Of a stretch of DNA of 64,000 bases, positions 16,501-26,542 are shown piece by piece (positions within the stretch are counted from its first letter, which is position 1; each line of letters begins with the position of its first letter). The notes beneath the pieces are model-generated. The model ran no database searches. It saw only the letters and a list, made by a program, of their open reading frames with translations, and was not told the DNA's origin. Source of the stretch: Salinicola salarius (GTDB lineage: Bacteria; Pseudomonadota; Gammaproteobacteria; Pseudomonadales; Halomonadaceae); contig NZ_PZJT01000009.1 of assembly GCF_003206135.1 (NCBI RefSeq), forward strand, positions 177,882-241,881, written 5' to 3'. The translations under genes were made by a program, and so were the position numbers.

Positions 16501-17850
16501 TCAGTCGTGATGCTTGACCTTCTCAGGTATCAGCCCGCGCGGCGCGAAGCGCAATACCAGCAGGATCAGCAGGCCGATCACGAACACTCTCGCCTGCAGG
16601 GCGCGGCTGTCGAGGTTGCCCGGCTGCCAGTCGAACCAGTGGGCGCCCAGCGCGGTCACGGCGTGCATCAGCGACAGTGCCAGCGGTCCCGACATGATCC
16701 AGATCACGTAGACCAGTACCGCGCCGAACAACGTTCCCAGATTGTTGCCGGGGCCGCCGAGAATCACCATCACCAGCACCAGGAAGGTGTGGTTCAGCGG
16801 CAGGTAGCCCTGCGGGTCGAACAGGCCGTTGAAGCTGGTCAGCGCCGCACCGCCGATCCCCATCAGGATACAGCCGAAGACGAAGATCTCCTGGCGGCGG
16901 CGATTGATCGACTTGCCCATGGCGGCGGCGGAGACTTCGTTGTCGCGGATGGCGCGGATCATGCGGCCCCAGGGCGCGTGGTAGGCGCGGTGGAGCAGGA
17001 AGAAGATCACCGCGATCATCACCACCGTGACCGACAGATAGAGCGCGCGGGCGGTCAGAAAGCCGACTTCGCCGGGGTCCGGAACCGGCCAGGGCAGCGG
17101 CGAGATGGTCGCGGTGCCGCGGGTGAGCCAGTCGGAATTCTTGAGAAAGGCCTTGATGATCTCGGCGATGCCCAGCGTGGCGATGACGAGATAGTCACTG
17201 CGCAGACCGAGACAGATGTGGCCAATGAAGTAGCCGACGCCGCCGGCCAGCGCGCCGCCGACGATCCAGCCGAGCCAGACCGGCAGGCCCAGGCCACCGA
17301 TGAACTCCACCTGGGACTCGATATCGCCGGTGACGCTGCGCAGCCAGCTGATCAGCACCAGATAGCTGATGAGCCCCGCGACGACCGCGAGGATGGTGCG
17401 CAGCAGCCTGGGAACGCCGATGCGGTCGAGGCGGCTGATGCCGAAGACGATTGCCGTGACCGCCACCATCGCCAGCAGCACCCAGCCCAGGCGTCCGGGC
17501 AGGTCGCTGGCCCAGAACGCGGGATTGACCGGGATGCTGAAGAAGGTGGCCGAGAAGCCGCCCAGGGCGACGAAGCCCATGATCCCGGCGTTGAACTGGC
17601 CGGCGTAGCCCCACTGGATGGTCAGGCCGAGCGCGAGGATGGCGTAGCAGGACGCCTCCACCAGCATGCGGGTGGAGTAGGCAGGCCCCATGGTCGCGAA
17701 CACGGCGAGCACGACGATGGCCAGCCCGCCGAACAGCAGCAGCTCGCGAGCGGGGAGCGCGCGCGTCGGCGGCCCGGCGGGGCGCTGGGGGGCGGGCTGT
17801 TGTGGTGAAGGCTGTTGTGGTGAGGACTGTTGTTGTGAAGAAGCTGTCAT
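16501..17850 (-). CDS. livM: Branched-chain amino-acid ABC permease LivM
   Basis: 449-residue inner-membrane permease of the BPD_transp_2 family, with about ten predicted helices. Typical segments are ALGLTIQWGYAGQFNAGIMGF and the EAA-like loop WGRMIRAIRDNEVSAAAMGKSI. The N-terminus carries an unusual Gln/Pro-rich extension (repeats of SPQQP, residues 3-25), encoded by short direct repeats. A TGATG overlap with the livH stop indicates translational coupling. It is the last gene of the livGFHM operon. Confidence 0.94.
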   Translation of the reverse strand: MTASSQQQSSPQQPSPQQPAPQRPAGPPTRALPARELLLFGGLAIVVLAVFATMGPAYSTRMLVEASCYAILALGLTIQWGYAGQFNAGIMGFVALGGFSATFFSIPVNPAFWASDLPGRLGWVLLAMVAVTAIVFGISRLDRIGVPRLLRTILAVVAGLISYLVLISWLRSVTGDIESQVEFIGGLGLPVWLGWIVGGALAGGVGYFIGHICLGLRSDYLVIATLGIAEIIKAFLKNSDWLTRGTATISPLPWPVPDPGEVGFLTARALYLSVTVVMIAVIFFLLHRAYHAPWGRMIRAIRDNEVSAAAMGKSINRRRQEIFVFGCILMGIGGAALTSFNGLFDPQGYLPLNHTFLVLVMVILGGPGNNLGTLFGAVLVYVIWIMSGPLALSLMHAVTALGAHWFDWQPGNLDSRALQARVFVIGLLILLVLRFAPRGLIPEKVKHHD

Positions 17851-18848
17851 CAGATCACCTTCCCTTTGAAGATGCCGGTCGGTCGCCAGATCAGCACCGC
17901 GACCAGAATGAAGAAGGGTACGACGATCTTGTATTCGGTACCCACCAGCGCCAGGTTGTTCGGCAGTTCCAGCCAGGTCGGCAGGCTATCGCGTATCGGC
18001 CTGAGCAGGACCGACCAGTTGAACACGGCCAGGGTCTCGGCGAAGCCGACCAGAAAGCCCCCGGCGATGGCGCCGTACGGATGGCCGACACCGCCGACGA
18101 TGGCGGCGGCGAAGATCGGCAGCAGCAGGAAGAAGCTGAGATCCGGCTTGAATGCGACGTCCAGCGACAGCAGGGTGCCGGCAATCGTGGCCAGCGAGCC
18201 TGCGATGACCCAGGTCAGAGTGATGATCAGCCTGGTGTTGATGCCGGAGGCCCGTGCCAGGTCGGGGTTGTCGGACATCGCCCGCATCGCCTTGCCCAGT
18301 CGCGCCCGGGTCAGGAACAGATGCAGCCCGACCACGGCGACGATGGTGACGATGAACAGGATGATCTGCGGCTCGGTGAGAATGATCGGCCGGGTGACGC
18401 CGGGCAGGTCGATGCGGAAGATCTCCTTGCGCGCGTCGACGTAGAGGCTCTGCGCCCCGGTGCCGGAGAACAGCCGGATCAAGCCCTGCAGCATCAGGGT
18501 GACACCCAGCGAGGCGATCACCATCACGATCGGCTTCACGCCGTGGCTACGCAGCGGCTGGTAGAACGCGCGGTCGATGCCGACGGCGATCAGCGAGGTG
18601 ACGGCCATGGCGATCGGCAGCATGACGATGGCGGTGGGCAGGCCCAGCGCATCGCCGGCATGGGGAAAGGCCATCGTCAGCAACAGGACGATGAGGGTGC
18701 CGAGGGTCATCATGTCGGCATGGGCGAAGTGGGCGAAACGCAGGATGCTGTAGATCAGCGTCACGCCGACGGCGCCGATGGCGTAGATGCTGCCGGTGAC
18801 GCTACCGGCGACCACGACGTAGTTGAAGAAGTAGATCAGCTCATTCAC
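17850..18848 (-). CDS. livH: Branched-chain amino-acid ABC permease LivH
   Basis: 332-residue permease partner of LivM. It has a GTG start (MNELIYFFNYVVVAGSVTGSIYAIGAVG), eight or more hydrophobic helices, and the family loop GKAMRAMSDNPDLARASGIN that contacts the ATPases. Its stop overlaps the livM ATG. A (TTCGAGC)5 repeat lies between it and livF, so the operon has a ~110-bp gap here. Confidence 0.94.
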   Translation of the reverse strand: MNELIYFFNYVVVAGSVTGSIYAIGAVGVTLIYSILRFAHFAHADMMTLGTLIVLLLTMAFPHAGDALGLPTAIVMLPIAMAVTSLIAVGIDRAFYQPLRSHGVKPIVMVIASLGVTLMLQGLIRLFSGTGAQSLYVDARKEIFRIDLPGVTRPIILTEPQIILFIVTIVAVVGLHLFLTRARLGKAMRAMSDNPDLARASGINTRLIITLTWVIAGSLATIAGTLLSLDVAFKPDLSFFLLLPIFAAAIVGGVGHPYGAIAGGFLVGFAETLAVFNWSVLLRPIRDSLPTWLELPNNLALVGTEYKIVVPFFILVAVLIWRPTGIFKGKVI

Positions 18849-18892
18849 GACGAAATCTCTGTTGGAATCGGTTTGACGCTAGGCTTGCCGTC

Positions 18893-18927
18893 TTCGAGCT
18901 TCGAGCTTCGAGCTTCGAGCTTCGAGC
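18893..18927. repeat. Heptamer tandem repeat (TTCGAGC)5
   Basis: Five perfect tandem copies of TTCGAGC in the gap between livF and livH. Each copy holds the 4-bp palindrome TCGA, and GAAGCTC on the other strand resembles other heptamers of this window. Confidence 0.92.
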
Positions 18928-18961
18928 CGGCCGCGAACCCCGGATACTTCAGAATACGGCC

Positions 18962-19666
18962 TCAACCGCCGAGGAAGCTCTTGGCCACCTGCGGGTCGTT
19001 CAGAAGCGCCTCGCCGGTATCGGTAAATCGATTCTGACCGGCCGCGAGCACGAAGCCCTTGTGGGCGATCCGCAGCGCCTGCTTGGCGTTCTGCTCTACC
19101 ATCAGTACCCCGACGCCGGCGGCGTTGATGGTCTTCACCCGATCGAAGATTTCATTCATGTAGAGCGGCGAAAGCCCGGCGGTGGGTTCGTCCAGCAGCA
19201 GCACGCTGGGTTCGTTCATCAGCGCGCGGCCCATCGCGACCATCTGCCGCTGACCGCCGGAGAGCTCGCCGGCCGGCTGGCGGCGCTTTTCCAGCAGCGG
19301 GGGAAAGAACTCGTAGATCTGTTCCTTGAGACGCGACGCGGTGGCGGGTTTGAGAAAGGCGCCCATCTCCAGATTCTCCTCGACGGAGAGGCTGGGGAAG
19401 ATGTTCTTCTCCTGCGGCACGAAGCCCATCCCCATCTCGACCAGCTTGTGCGGCGAAAGATTGGTGATGGGTTCGCCGCGCAGGCGGATCTCGCCCTGGG
19501 TGATCGTCAGCAGCCCGAAGACGGCCTTGAGCATGGTCGATTTGCCGGCGCCGTTGGGCCCGACGATGACCCCGATCTCATCGGACTCGATCGTCATGTC
19601 GACGCCGTTGAGGATGTTCATGCCGCCGTAGCCGCCATGAACGTCGATTGCTTCGAGTAGTGGCAT
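18962..19666 (-). CDS. livF: Branched-chain amino-acid ABC ATPase LivF
   Basis: 234-residue ATP-binding subunit: Walker A GPNGAGKSTMLKAVFG, Q-loop in GMGFVPQEKNIFPSLSVEENL, signature LSGGQRQMVAMGRALM, Walker B LLLDEPTAGLSP. The short size and the PQEKNIFPSLSV stretch are characteristic of LivF rather than LivG. It follows livG by 67 bp on the same strand. Confidence 0.95.
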   Translation of the reverse strand: MPLLEAIDVHGGYGGMNILNGVDMTIESDEIGVIVGPNGAGKSTMLKAVFGLLTITQGEIRLRGEPITNLSPHKLVEMGMGFVPQEKNIFPSLSVEENLEMGAFLKPATASRLKEQIYEFFPPLLEKRRQPAGELSGGQRQMVAMGRALMNEPSVLLLDEPTAGLSPLYMNEIFDRVKTINAAGVGVLMVEQNAKQALRIAHKGFVLAAGQNRFTDTGEALLNDPQVAKSFLGG

Positions 19667-19733
19667 GTTTCGCTCTATGGTTGTTGTGTCGCTGATGTCC
19701 CACGAGCCCGTCGTCCAGGGCCGGTTCGCGATC

Positions 19734-20504
19734 CTAGGCCGGTTCGGCGCCGAAGTAGGCTTCGATCACTTCCGGGTTGTTCTGGATCTCGGTGATCGAG
19801 CCTTCCATCATCACCTGGCCCTGGGCGAGCACGATGACGGGATCGCACAGCCGCCCGATCATGTCCATGTCGTGTTCGATGACCAGGAAGGTGTAGCCCA
19901 GTTCGCGGTTGAGCCGTTCGATGTTGCCCATCAGGTCGCCGAGCAGCGTGCGGTTGACCCCGGCGGCGATCTCGTCGAGCAGCACGACCTGGGCGTCAGT
20001 CATCATGGTGCGGCCGAGCTCGAGGAGCTTCTTCTGGCCGCCGGAGAGATTGCCGGCCAGTTCGTTGCGCACGTGGGAGAGGCCGACGAAGTCGAGCACT
20101 TCGAGCGCGCGCCGGCGCACTTCGGCTTCCTGGCGGCGGACTTCACCGGGCTTCAGCCAGGTGCTGAACAGGTTCTCGCCCTCCTGACGGGGCGGCACCA
20201 TCATCAGGTTTTCCAGCGAGGTCAGGTGGCTGAATTCGTGGGCGATCTGGAACGTGCGAAGCAGCCCTTTGTGAAAGCGCTGGTTGGCGGAAAGGTGGGT
20301 GATCGCCTCGCCATTGAGCAGCACTTCGCCGCTGTCGGGCGCGAGGCTGCCGGCGATGATGTTGAACAGCGTCGATTTGCCGGCGCCGTTGGGGCCGATC
20401 ATGCCGGTGATCGAACCCTTGGCGACCTGAATCGAGCAGCCGTCGATGACCGTCAGGCCCCCGAATGACTTGCGGATATTGCGGACATCGATGATGGGCG
20501 TCAT
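19734..20504 (-). CDS. livG: Branched-chain amino-acid ABC ATPase LivG
   Basis: 256-residue ATP-binding subunit: Walker A GPNGAGKSTLFNIIAG, signature LSGGQKKLLELGRTMM, Walker B VVLLDEIAAGVN, switch HDMDMIG. Compared with the usual DEPxAG there is DEIAAG, a tolerated LivG variant. It is the first gene of the livGFHM operon. LivG and LivF form the ATPase pair that drives LivHM. Confidence 0.95.
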   Translation of the reverse strand: MTPIIDVRNIRKSFGGLTVIDGCSIQVAKGSITGMIGPNGAGKSTLFNIIAGSLAPDSGEVLLNGEAITHLSANQRFHKGLLRTFQIAHEFSHLTSLENLMMVPPRQEGENLFSTWLKPGEVRRQEAEVRRRALEVLDFVGLSHVRNELAGNLSGGQKKLLELGRTMMTDAQVVLLDEIAAGVNRTLLGDLMGNIERLNRELGYTFLVIEHDMDMIGRLCDPVIVLAQGQVMMEGSITEIQNNPEVIEAYFGAEPA

Positions 20505-20746
20505 CGCGTCTCCCCTGCAGCGTTATTGCTATTGTTCACGAGGGCGCCGGTGGGGCAGCGCTCCTGGCTTCGTTGTTTCTGTCGTCGTATTCGTACTGCC
20601 TACGGCGGGATGTCTACGTCGGTACGGCCACGCACGATGACGGCGGCCGTTACCGGGGCATCCGGACGTTGCCGATTGTACAGCCGTCTATCGGCACGAG
20701 TCGTGTTTCTTGAAGTACGAAGAGTCAACGCTACCGGTCCCAAACG

Positions 20747-20774
20747 ACGACACCCGCCGAATGGCGGGTGTCGT
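20747..20774 (-). terminator. Hairpin terminator after typA
   Basis: A perfect 12-bp stem, ACGACACCCGCC (20747-20758) with GGCGGGTGTCGT (20763-20774) around a GAAT loop, 22 bp past the typA stop. Only a short T run (CGTTTGG) follows on the minus strand. Confidence 0.7.
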
Positions 20775-20795
20775 GAATGCTGCAGTAGCGCGCGA

Positions 20796-22649
20796 TCAGC
20801 CTTTCTTACCGGCCCGCTTGCGCTCGTTCTCGGTCAGGTGCTTCTTGCGCAGACGAATGTGCTGGGGGGTGATTTCCACCAGCTCGTCGTCGTCGAGGAA
20901 CTCGATGGCCTGCTCGAGGGTGAAGCGGATCGGCGGCGTCAGCACGATGTTCTCGTCGTTGCCAGACGCGCGCATGTTGTCCAGTTTCTTGCCCTTGGTC
21001 GGGTTGACGACCATGTCGTTGGCCCGGTTGTTGATGCCGATCAGCATGCCTTCGTAGACCTCGGTGCCGTGATCGACGATCAGCTTGCCGCGCTCCTGCA
21101 GGGTGTAGAGCGCGTAGGCCAGCGCCTTGCCGGGAACCATCGACACCAGCACGCCGTTGCGACGCTCGATGGCGGCATCGGGCTTGAGCGGGCCGTAGTG
21201 ATCGAAGCGGCTGGTCAGGATGCCGGTACCGGAGGTCAGCGTCAGGAACTGGCCACGGAAGCCGATCAGTCCGCGCGCGGGAATGATGAAGTCCAGACGC
21301 ACGCGACCCTTGCCGTCCGGATTCATGTTGGTGAGCTCGCCCTTGCGGTAGCCGAGCTCTTCCATGACCGCGCCCTGATGCTGCTCTTCACAGTCGATGA
21401 TGACTTCTTCGTACGGCTCCTGCTTGACGCCGTCGATCTCCTTGATGATGACCTCGGGGCGGCCGACGGCCAGCTCGAAGCCTTCACGACGCATGGTTTC
21501 GATCAGCACCGAAAGGTGCAGTTCGCCGCGCCCGGAAACCTTGAATTTCTCGGCGGACTCGCCCTGTTCGACACGCAGCGCCACGTTGTGGATCAGCTCC
21601 TGGTCGAGACGATCCTTGATGTTGCGGCTGGTGACGTACTTGCCGTCCTTGCCCGCGAACGGCGAGTCGTTGACCTGGAAGGTCATGGAGACGGTCGGTT
21701 CGTCGACGGAGAGCGGCGGCAGCGCTTCGACGTTGTTGACGTCGCACAGCGTGTCGGAGATCGCCAGATTGTCGATACCGGTGATGCAGACGATGTCGCC
21801 AGCGGTGGCTTCTTCGGTCTGCACTCGCTCCAGGCCCATGTGGGTCATGACCTGGCCGATCTTGCCCTTGCGGACCGCGCCTTCCTTGGTGATGACGCTG
21901 ATCTGCTGGCCGGGCTTGACACTGCCGCGCTTGATGCGGCCGAGACCGATGACGCCAACGTAGCTGTTGTAGTCCAGCGCGGAGATCTGCATCTGGAACG
22001 GGCCGTCGAGTTCGACCTTGGGCGGCTCGACGATGTCGACGATGCTCTTGAACATCGGGGTCATGTCGTCGGAGAGCTGATCCGGTTCCATGCCGGCGAT
22101 GCCGTTGAGCGCCGAGCAGTAGATGATCGGAAAGTCGAGCTGCTCGTCGGTGGCGCCGAGGTTGTCGAACAGATCGAAAATCTGGTCGATGACCCAATCC
22201 GGACGCGCGCCGGGGCGATCGATCTTGTTGACCACGACGATCGGCTTGAGGCCCTGGGCGAACGCCTTCTGGGTCACGAAGCGGGTCTGCGGCATCGGGC
22301 CGTCGACGGCATCGACCAGCAGCAGTACGGAATCGACCATGGACATGACGCGTTCGACTTCGCCACCGAAGTCGGCGTGTCCCGGGGTGTCGACGATATT
22401 GATATGGTAGTCGCGGCCGTTGCCGTCGTTCCAGCGGATCGCGGTGTTCTTGGCCAGGATGGTGATGCCGCGTTCCTTTTCCTGGTCATTGGAGTCCATG
22501 ATCCGGTCTTGGCCTTCGGCCTTGCGATCCAGCGTGCCGGACTGGCTCAGGAGCTTGTCGACCAGTGTCGTCTTGCCATGGTCGACGTGGGCGATAATGG
22601 CAATGTTCCTAATGCTCTCGATGCGAGCGTTAGAGGCGTTGTCACTCAT
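20796..22649 (-). CDS. typA: Ribosome-associated GTPase TypA/BipA
   Basis: 617-residue translational GTPase that binds the ribosome and helps 50S assembly and stress or cold adaptation. G1 is [16 protein letters not shown]3 is [11 protein letters not shown] and G4 is [13 protein letters not shown]-like domains III and V and the BipA-specific C-terminal domain follow ([13 protein letters not shown], then a basic tail ending [17 protein letters not shown]). Length matches the family. It is a single-gene unit with a ~290-bp upstream region. Confidence 0.97.
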   Translation of the reverse strand: MSDNASNARIESIRNIAIIAHVDHGKTTLVDKLLSQSGTLDRKAEGQDRIMDSNDQEKERGITILAKNTAIRWNDGNGRDYHINIVDTPGHADFGGEVERVMSMVDSVLLLVDAVDGPMPQTRFVTQKAFAQGLKPIVVVNKIDRPGARPDWVIDQIFDLFDNLGATDEQLDFPIIYCSALNGIAGMEPDQLSDDMTPMFKSIVDIVEPPKVELDGPFQMQISALDYNSYVGVIGLGRIKRGSVKPGQQISVITKEGAVRKGKIGQVMTHMGLERVQTEEATAGDIVCITGIDNLAISDTLCDVNNVEALPPLSVDEPTVSMTFQVNDSPFAGKDGKYVTSRNIKDRLDQELIHNVALRVEQGESAEKFKVSGRGELHLSVLIETMRREGFELAVGRPEVIIKEIDGVKQEPYEEVIIDCEEQHQGAVMEELGYRKGELTNMNPDGKGRVRLDFIIPARGLIGFRGQFLTLTSGTGILTSRFDHYGPLKPDAAIERRNGVLVSMVPGKALAYALYTLQERGKLIVDHGTEVYEGMLIGINNRANDMVVNPTKGKKLDNMRASGNDENIVLTPPIRFTLEQAIEFLDDDELVEITPQHIRLRKKHLTENERKRAGKKG

Positions 22650-22939
22650 GGGGCGGTTTCCATCATAAAATGTGTGCGCCCATGTCTAAGTCGATGATCC
22701 ATGCCTTGGCAGCTGAATCGACGAGTCCCCTGGGCACTGAGTAGGAGGGTCGGGCGCGCATTGTACAGGCAAGCGCGCGACACTGGCTACTTTAGTCTAT
22801 CGGCGTCGCGCAAGATCTTTTTTCATGGCGATCCTGCGGGCGCGAGAGCCGGTCGTCTGCCCCGGCCCCGGTTCTGGCGCACGTTTTATTGTCATTTCAA
22901 CCAACTGAAAAACAGCGGTTTTATTCTTGCGAGGAGCGC

Positions 22940-23503
22940 GTGGAAGACGCCGAGCGGATAATCGAATGGATTCTTGCCGACGCCTGGCGAATGGAGGCGC
23001 TGCGCCAGGCGCGGTCGCTGTGCCTGCCCGACTGGTGGCTGGCCGCTGGCTTCGTGCGCAACCTGGTCTGGGATCGCCTGCACGGCTATTCGCCATCCAC
23101 GCCGCTGAACGATATCGATCTGATCTATTTCGATCCGGACTATTTCGATTCGGTTCAGGTCGGCAAGCGTGTCGATCGCGAGCACGAACGGCACCTCGAG
23201 CGCGCCTCAGCGCTGCCCTGGTCGGTCAAGAACCAGGCTCGCATGCACGAGCGCCACGGGCATCGTCCCTACCTTTCTATAGAAGAAGCGCTGAGTGTCT
23301 GGGTCGAACGGGAAACCGCGGTGGGCGTCACGCTGGGCGACGACGATCGCCTGCGTCTGATCGCGCCGTTCGGCGTGGGTTCGCTATTGGCCGGGCGGGT
23401 CACGCACAATCCCCGACATGGCGATCGCGAAGTATTTCGGCGTCGGGTCGCCGCCAAGGGGTGGCTACGACGGTGGCCGAAGCTCGACATTCCCGATCTG
23501 TGA
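22940..23503 (+). CDS. Nucleotidyltransferase family protein (PF06042/DUF925 type)
   Basis: 187-residue protein of the uncharacterised bacterial nucleotidyltransferase family. The conserved core is LPDWWLAAGFVRNLVWDRLHG, then the metal-binding LNDIDLIYFD, and later SIEEALSVWVERETAVGV. Substrate and product are unknown for the family. The start is uncertain: GTG at 22940 has GAGGAG only three bases away, while a TTG at 22889 has no ribosome site. It is divergent from typA and converges with the deacetylase-like gene. Confidence 0.82.
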   Translation: MEDAERIIEWILADAWRMEALRQARSLCLPDWWLAAGFVRNLVWDRLHGYSPSTPLNDIDLIYFDPDYFDSVQVGKRVDREHERHLERASALPWSVKNQARMHERHGHRPYLSIEEALSVWVERETAVGVTLGDDDRLRLIAPFGVGSLLAGRVTHNPRHGDREVFRRRVAAKGWLRRWPKLDIPDL

Positions 23504-23567
23504 AGCCGGGCTCGGCGGCGATCTCTGGGCGATCTCAGCACGGTTTCAGGACGATCTCAGGACGAAC

Positions 23568-24596
23568 TCAGGAATTGAGATTGCCCAGCAGCCAGTCGAA
23601 CAGCCGCCCGGGACTGTTGGCGACCGGCTGCGTGATGACGAAACGGGGCAGGAGTACGGTATCGACGGACGGCTCGAGCCAGCCTGCACGGCGAGTCAGG
23701 ACGTGTTCGATGCCTGCGCCGGTCGCGAGCCGGGCCAGGTCGTCGTCCGCGATGGTGCCGACATCGGCATCGGCCGCGATGGGCAGCGGATGACGACACA
23801 GAATGGCCAGCTGGTGCTGGCTCTCGCGTAGCCGAGCCAGCGTCCCGGCGTCTCGTGTCGTGAATCGTGGCGGTATCAGGCTGCCGAAACGAAAAAGCCC
23901 GCCTTGCTCGAGCCGCCGGATGCTGAACGCGTCCAGCGACTCGCCGGAGACAATCGCGTCGGCGTTCAGCGTCGCGGCGACAGCATGCAACGTGGCCGGC
24001 TTGTACGACTGGTCGAGCTCGTCGATGTAGGTCTTGATCGCCTGGCTGTAGTGCTCGTCCCGGCGGCCGATGCAAGCCGGCGGGACGGGCAGACCGGACT
24101 CGACCAGGTGCCGGGCGGCACGCTCGGCCGTGTCTTCATGCCATAGCGCTTCGCCGAACGCTTCATGCCAGGAGCTCCAGGCTCGCTGGGTGACAGGGCA
24201 GGGGAGAAAGACGTTGGCCGGCAGTGCCATGCGCTCCAGCATGGGTGACACCTGCTTGAGCGTGTCGCGCCAGCCACCATCGAACGTGAGTGCGATGCGG
24301 GGCAACTGATCGTGATGAAGCTGCAGCGCGCTTTCCAGACTGACGATCTGCGCGCTATCGCTGAGGCTCTCCAGCAGCTGCTGAAAGCTGTCCGGGCCCA
24401 GGCACCAGTCGGCGCGATGAGGCAGGCGTGCCTCGGCTTCATCATCCAGTACCCGGCGCAGTGCCAGAATGGCGCTGCGGCCCCATAGCGGCTCGCTGAG
24501 ATTGAGACGCCAGTGACCGCGTAGGCGCTGTACCACATCCTGTGTGCGATCCAGCCTGGGCATGGGTAGTTCCGTTACTGAGTCATTGATCGCCAT
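23568..24596 (-). CDS. Polysaccharide-deacetylase-like protein with altered metal motif
   Basis: 342-residue protein with a divergent NodB (carbohydrate esterase 4) fold. The segment ALTFDGGWRDTLKQVSPMLERMALPANVFLPC matches the first NodB motif, but the canonical TFDDG reads TFDGG, so the second, metal-binding Asp is lost. The later part (TLNADAIVSGESL) does not show the usual H-(S/T)xxH motif clearly. No signal peptide is visible, which is odd for an envelope enzyme. It may be a non-catalytic or repurposed member. An internal start at Met12 is possible. Confidence 0.6.
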   Translation of the reverse strand: MAINDSVTELPMPRLDRTQDVVQRLRGHWRLNLSEPLWGRSAILALRRVLDDEAEARLPHRADWCLGPDSFQQLLESLSDSAQIVSLESALQLHHDQLPRIALTFDGGWRDTLKQVSPMLERMALPANVFLPCPVTQRAWSSWHEAFGEALWHEDTAERAARHLVESGLPVPPACIGRRDEHYSQAIKTYIDELDQSYKPATLHAVAATLNADAIVSGESLDAFSIRRLEQGGLFRFGSLIPPRFTTRDAGTLARLRESQHQLAILCRHPLPIAADADVGTIADDDLARLATGAGIEHVLTRRAGWLEPSVDTVLLPRFVITQPVANSPGRLFDWLLGNLNS

Positions 24597-24672
24597 GAGT
24601 CACGGCGCGTAAGAACAGTATCCGTCGGGTATCGGATTTCGGCAAAGTTTCCTGTCGTGACTTTATGTTCCG

Positions 24673-24760
24673 TTTTGGTGCATATGGCGAAAGTCATGCG
24701 CCAAATTGGTGCTTTTGGCAATTCCTGTTGATGCATGATTGACGATCGGTGCACACCCGA
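24673..24760. promoter_or_regulatory. NtrC enhancer sites upstream of glnA
   Basis: TGCGCCAAATTGGTGC (24697-24712) is a near match to the NtrC palindrome (TGCACY-N4-6-RGTGCA). Flanking half sites are TTGGTGCA (24675-24682) and CGGTGCAC (24748-24755). They lie 100-185 bp before a sigma-54 promoter, the usual enhancer distance. Confidence 0.72.
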
Positions 24761-24843
24761 GGGGCATCTCGCATTCAGAGGCCAATCAAAATTATCTTTA
24801 TCGTCATGCGGTTATATCAGGCGCCCACTGTTCTGCTTCATTT

Positions 24844-24860
24844 TGGCACATTCTCTGCAT
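24844..24860 (+). promoter_or_regulatory. Sigma-54 promoter of glnA
   Basis: TTGGCACATTCTCTGCAT has the -24 GG (24845-24846) and -12 GC (24857-24858) separated by exactly ten bases, matching TGGCAC-N5-TTGC closely. It is 127 bp upstream of the glnA ATG. Confidence 0.85.
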
Positions 24861-24984
24861 GACTATGTAAAAACGGTGTGCGCGTGGGCAAGAGCGCTAA
24901 CTTCGTGCTACAAAACACGCATGCCAAAAAACGGTGTTGGATATTCGCCAACGAATCGAGCCATGGCTCACAGTGGAGGACAAC

Positions 24985-26391
24985 ATGTCTGAGAAAACCC
25001 TCGCCCTTATCGAAGAACACGACGTCAAGTGGGTGGATCTGCGCTTTACCGATACCAAGGGCAAGGAGCAGCACGTCACGATTCCTGCCAGTGCTGTCGA
25101 TGCGGAATTCTTTGAAGATGGTCAGATGTTCGACGGCTCCTCCATCGAAGGCTGGAAGGGCATCAATGAGTCCGACATGATTCTGCGTCCGGAAGACGGG
25201 ACCGCCTTCCTCGATCCGTTCACCGAAGACTCCACGCTGATCCTGCGCTGCGACATCATCGAGCCGGCCACCATGCAGGGCTACGAGCGCGATCCGCGCT
25301 CCATCGCCAAGCGTGCCGAAGCCTATCTGAACAGCACCGGCCTGGGCGACACCGCTTTCTTCGGTCCGGAGCCCGAGTTCTTCATCTTCGACGAAGTGCA
25401 TTGGAAGACCGATATCGAAGGCTCCATGTACAAGATCTCTTCCGAAGAGGGCGCCTGGTCCACCGATCGTCAGGTCGAAGGTGGCAACCTGGCCCACCGT
25501 CCGCGCGTCAAGGGTGGCTATTTCCCCGTGCCGCCGGTCGACAGCTTCCACGATATCCGCAGCGCGATGTGTAACACGCTGCAGGCGATCGGCCAGAGCG
25601 TCGAAGTGCATCACCACGAGGTGGCCAATGCCGGTCAGAACGAAATCGGCGTCAAGTTCAACACCCTGGTGAAGAAGGCCGACGAAGTTCAGGAGATGAA
25701 GTACGTCATCCACAACGTGGCGCACGCCTACGGCAAGACGGCAACCTTCATGCCCAAGCCGCTGGTCGGTGACAACGGTTCCGGGATGCACGTTCACCAG
25801 TCCTTCTGGAAAGATGGCCAGAACCAGTTCGCGGGCGACGAGTACGCCGGTCTGTCCGAAATGGCGCTGTACTACATTGGCGGCATCATCAAGCACGCAC
25901 GCGCGCTGAACGCCTTCACCAACGCTTCGACGAACTCCTACAAGCGTCTGGTGCCGGGCTTCGAAGCGCCGGTCATGCTCGCCTACAGCGCGCGTAACCG
26001 CTCTGCGTCCATTCGTATTCCGTACACTTCCAACCCGAAGGGCAAGCGCGTCGAGACTCGCTTCCCCGACCCGACCGCCAACCCGTACCTGGCGTTCGCG
26101 GCGATGCTGATGGCCGGTATCGACGGCATCAAGAACAAGATCCATCCTGGCGACGCCATGGACAAGAACTTGTACGATCTGCCGCCGGAAGAAGGCAAGA
26201 AGGTCCCGACCGTGGCCACCAGCCTCGATCAGGCGCTGGCAGCGCTCGATGCCGATCGCGCCTTCCTGACCGAAGGCAACGTGTTCACCGACGACATGAT
26301 CGATGCCTACATCGAGCTGAAGAACGAAGACGTCGAGCGCCTGCGTCTGGCGACGCATCCGGTCGAGTTCGACCTCTACTACAGTGTCTGA
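24985..26391 (+). CDS. glnA: Glutamine synthetase type I
   Basis: 468-residue GlnA that makes glutamine from glutamate, ammonia and ATP. Visible are [13 protein letters not shown], the metal-site [24 protein letters not shown], the ATP-site [12 protein letters not shown], and [10 protein letters not shown]. The adenylylation tyrosine is present in [10 protein letters not shown] at residue 397, the same number as in E. coli, so GlnE-type control is likely. The ATG at 24985 has GGAGGA upstream. Expression should depend on NtrC and sigma-54 from the sites upstream. Confidence 0.98.
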   Translation: MSEKTLALIEEHDVKWVDLRFTDTKGKEQHVTIPASAVDAEFFEDGQMFDGSSIEGWKGINESDMILRPEDGTAFLDPFTEDSTLILRCDIIEPATMQGYERDPRSIAKRAEAYLNSTGLGDTAFFGPEPEFFIFDEVHWKTDIEGSMYKISSEEGAWSTDRQVEGGNLAHRPRVKGGYFPVPPVDSFHDIRSAMCNTLQAIGQSVEVHHHEVANAGQNEIGVKFNTLVKKADEVQEMKYVIHNVAHAYGKTATFMPKPLVGDNGSGMHVHQSFWKDGQNQFAGDEYAGLSEMALYYIGGIIKHARALNAFTNASTNSYKRLVPGFEAPVMLAYSARNRSASIRIPYTSNPKGKRVETRFPDPTANPYLAFAAMLMAGIDGIKNKIHPGDAMDKNLYDLPPEEGKKVPTVATSLDQALAALDADRAFLTEGNVFTDDMIDAYIELKNEDVERLRLATHPVEFDLYYSV

Positions 26392-26412
26392 GGTTCACAC
26401 CTTGGCCTGACG

Positions 26413-26440
26413 AAAAGCCCCACCTCGGTGGGGCTTTTTT
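26413..26440 (+). terminator. Terminator of glnA
   Basis: AAAAGCCCCACC (26413-26424) pairs with GGTGGGGCTTTT (26427-26438) and continues into a T run. It separates glnA from the downstream DUF4124 gene. Confidence 0.92.
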
Positions 26441-26542
26441 TGTCGGCAGGGGAGCGGCACCTTCAAGCTCTGCGGTCCCTGGCCGCTGCTGGCCGATGAG
26501 CCGGGATATCATGCCCGGCAGGCGAATAAGGAGGGAAGAACG

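Noticed and set aside
24689..24741. Second sigma-54 promoter at TTGGCAATTCC
   Set aside because: No GC at the required ten-base distance; only the site at 24844-24860 fits.
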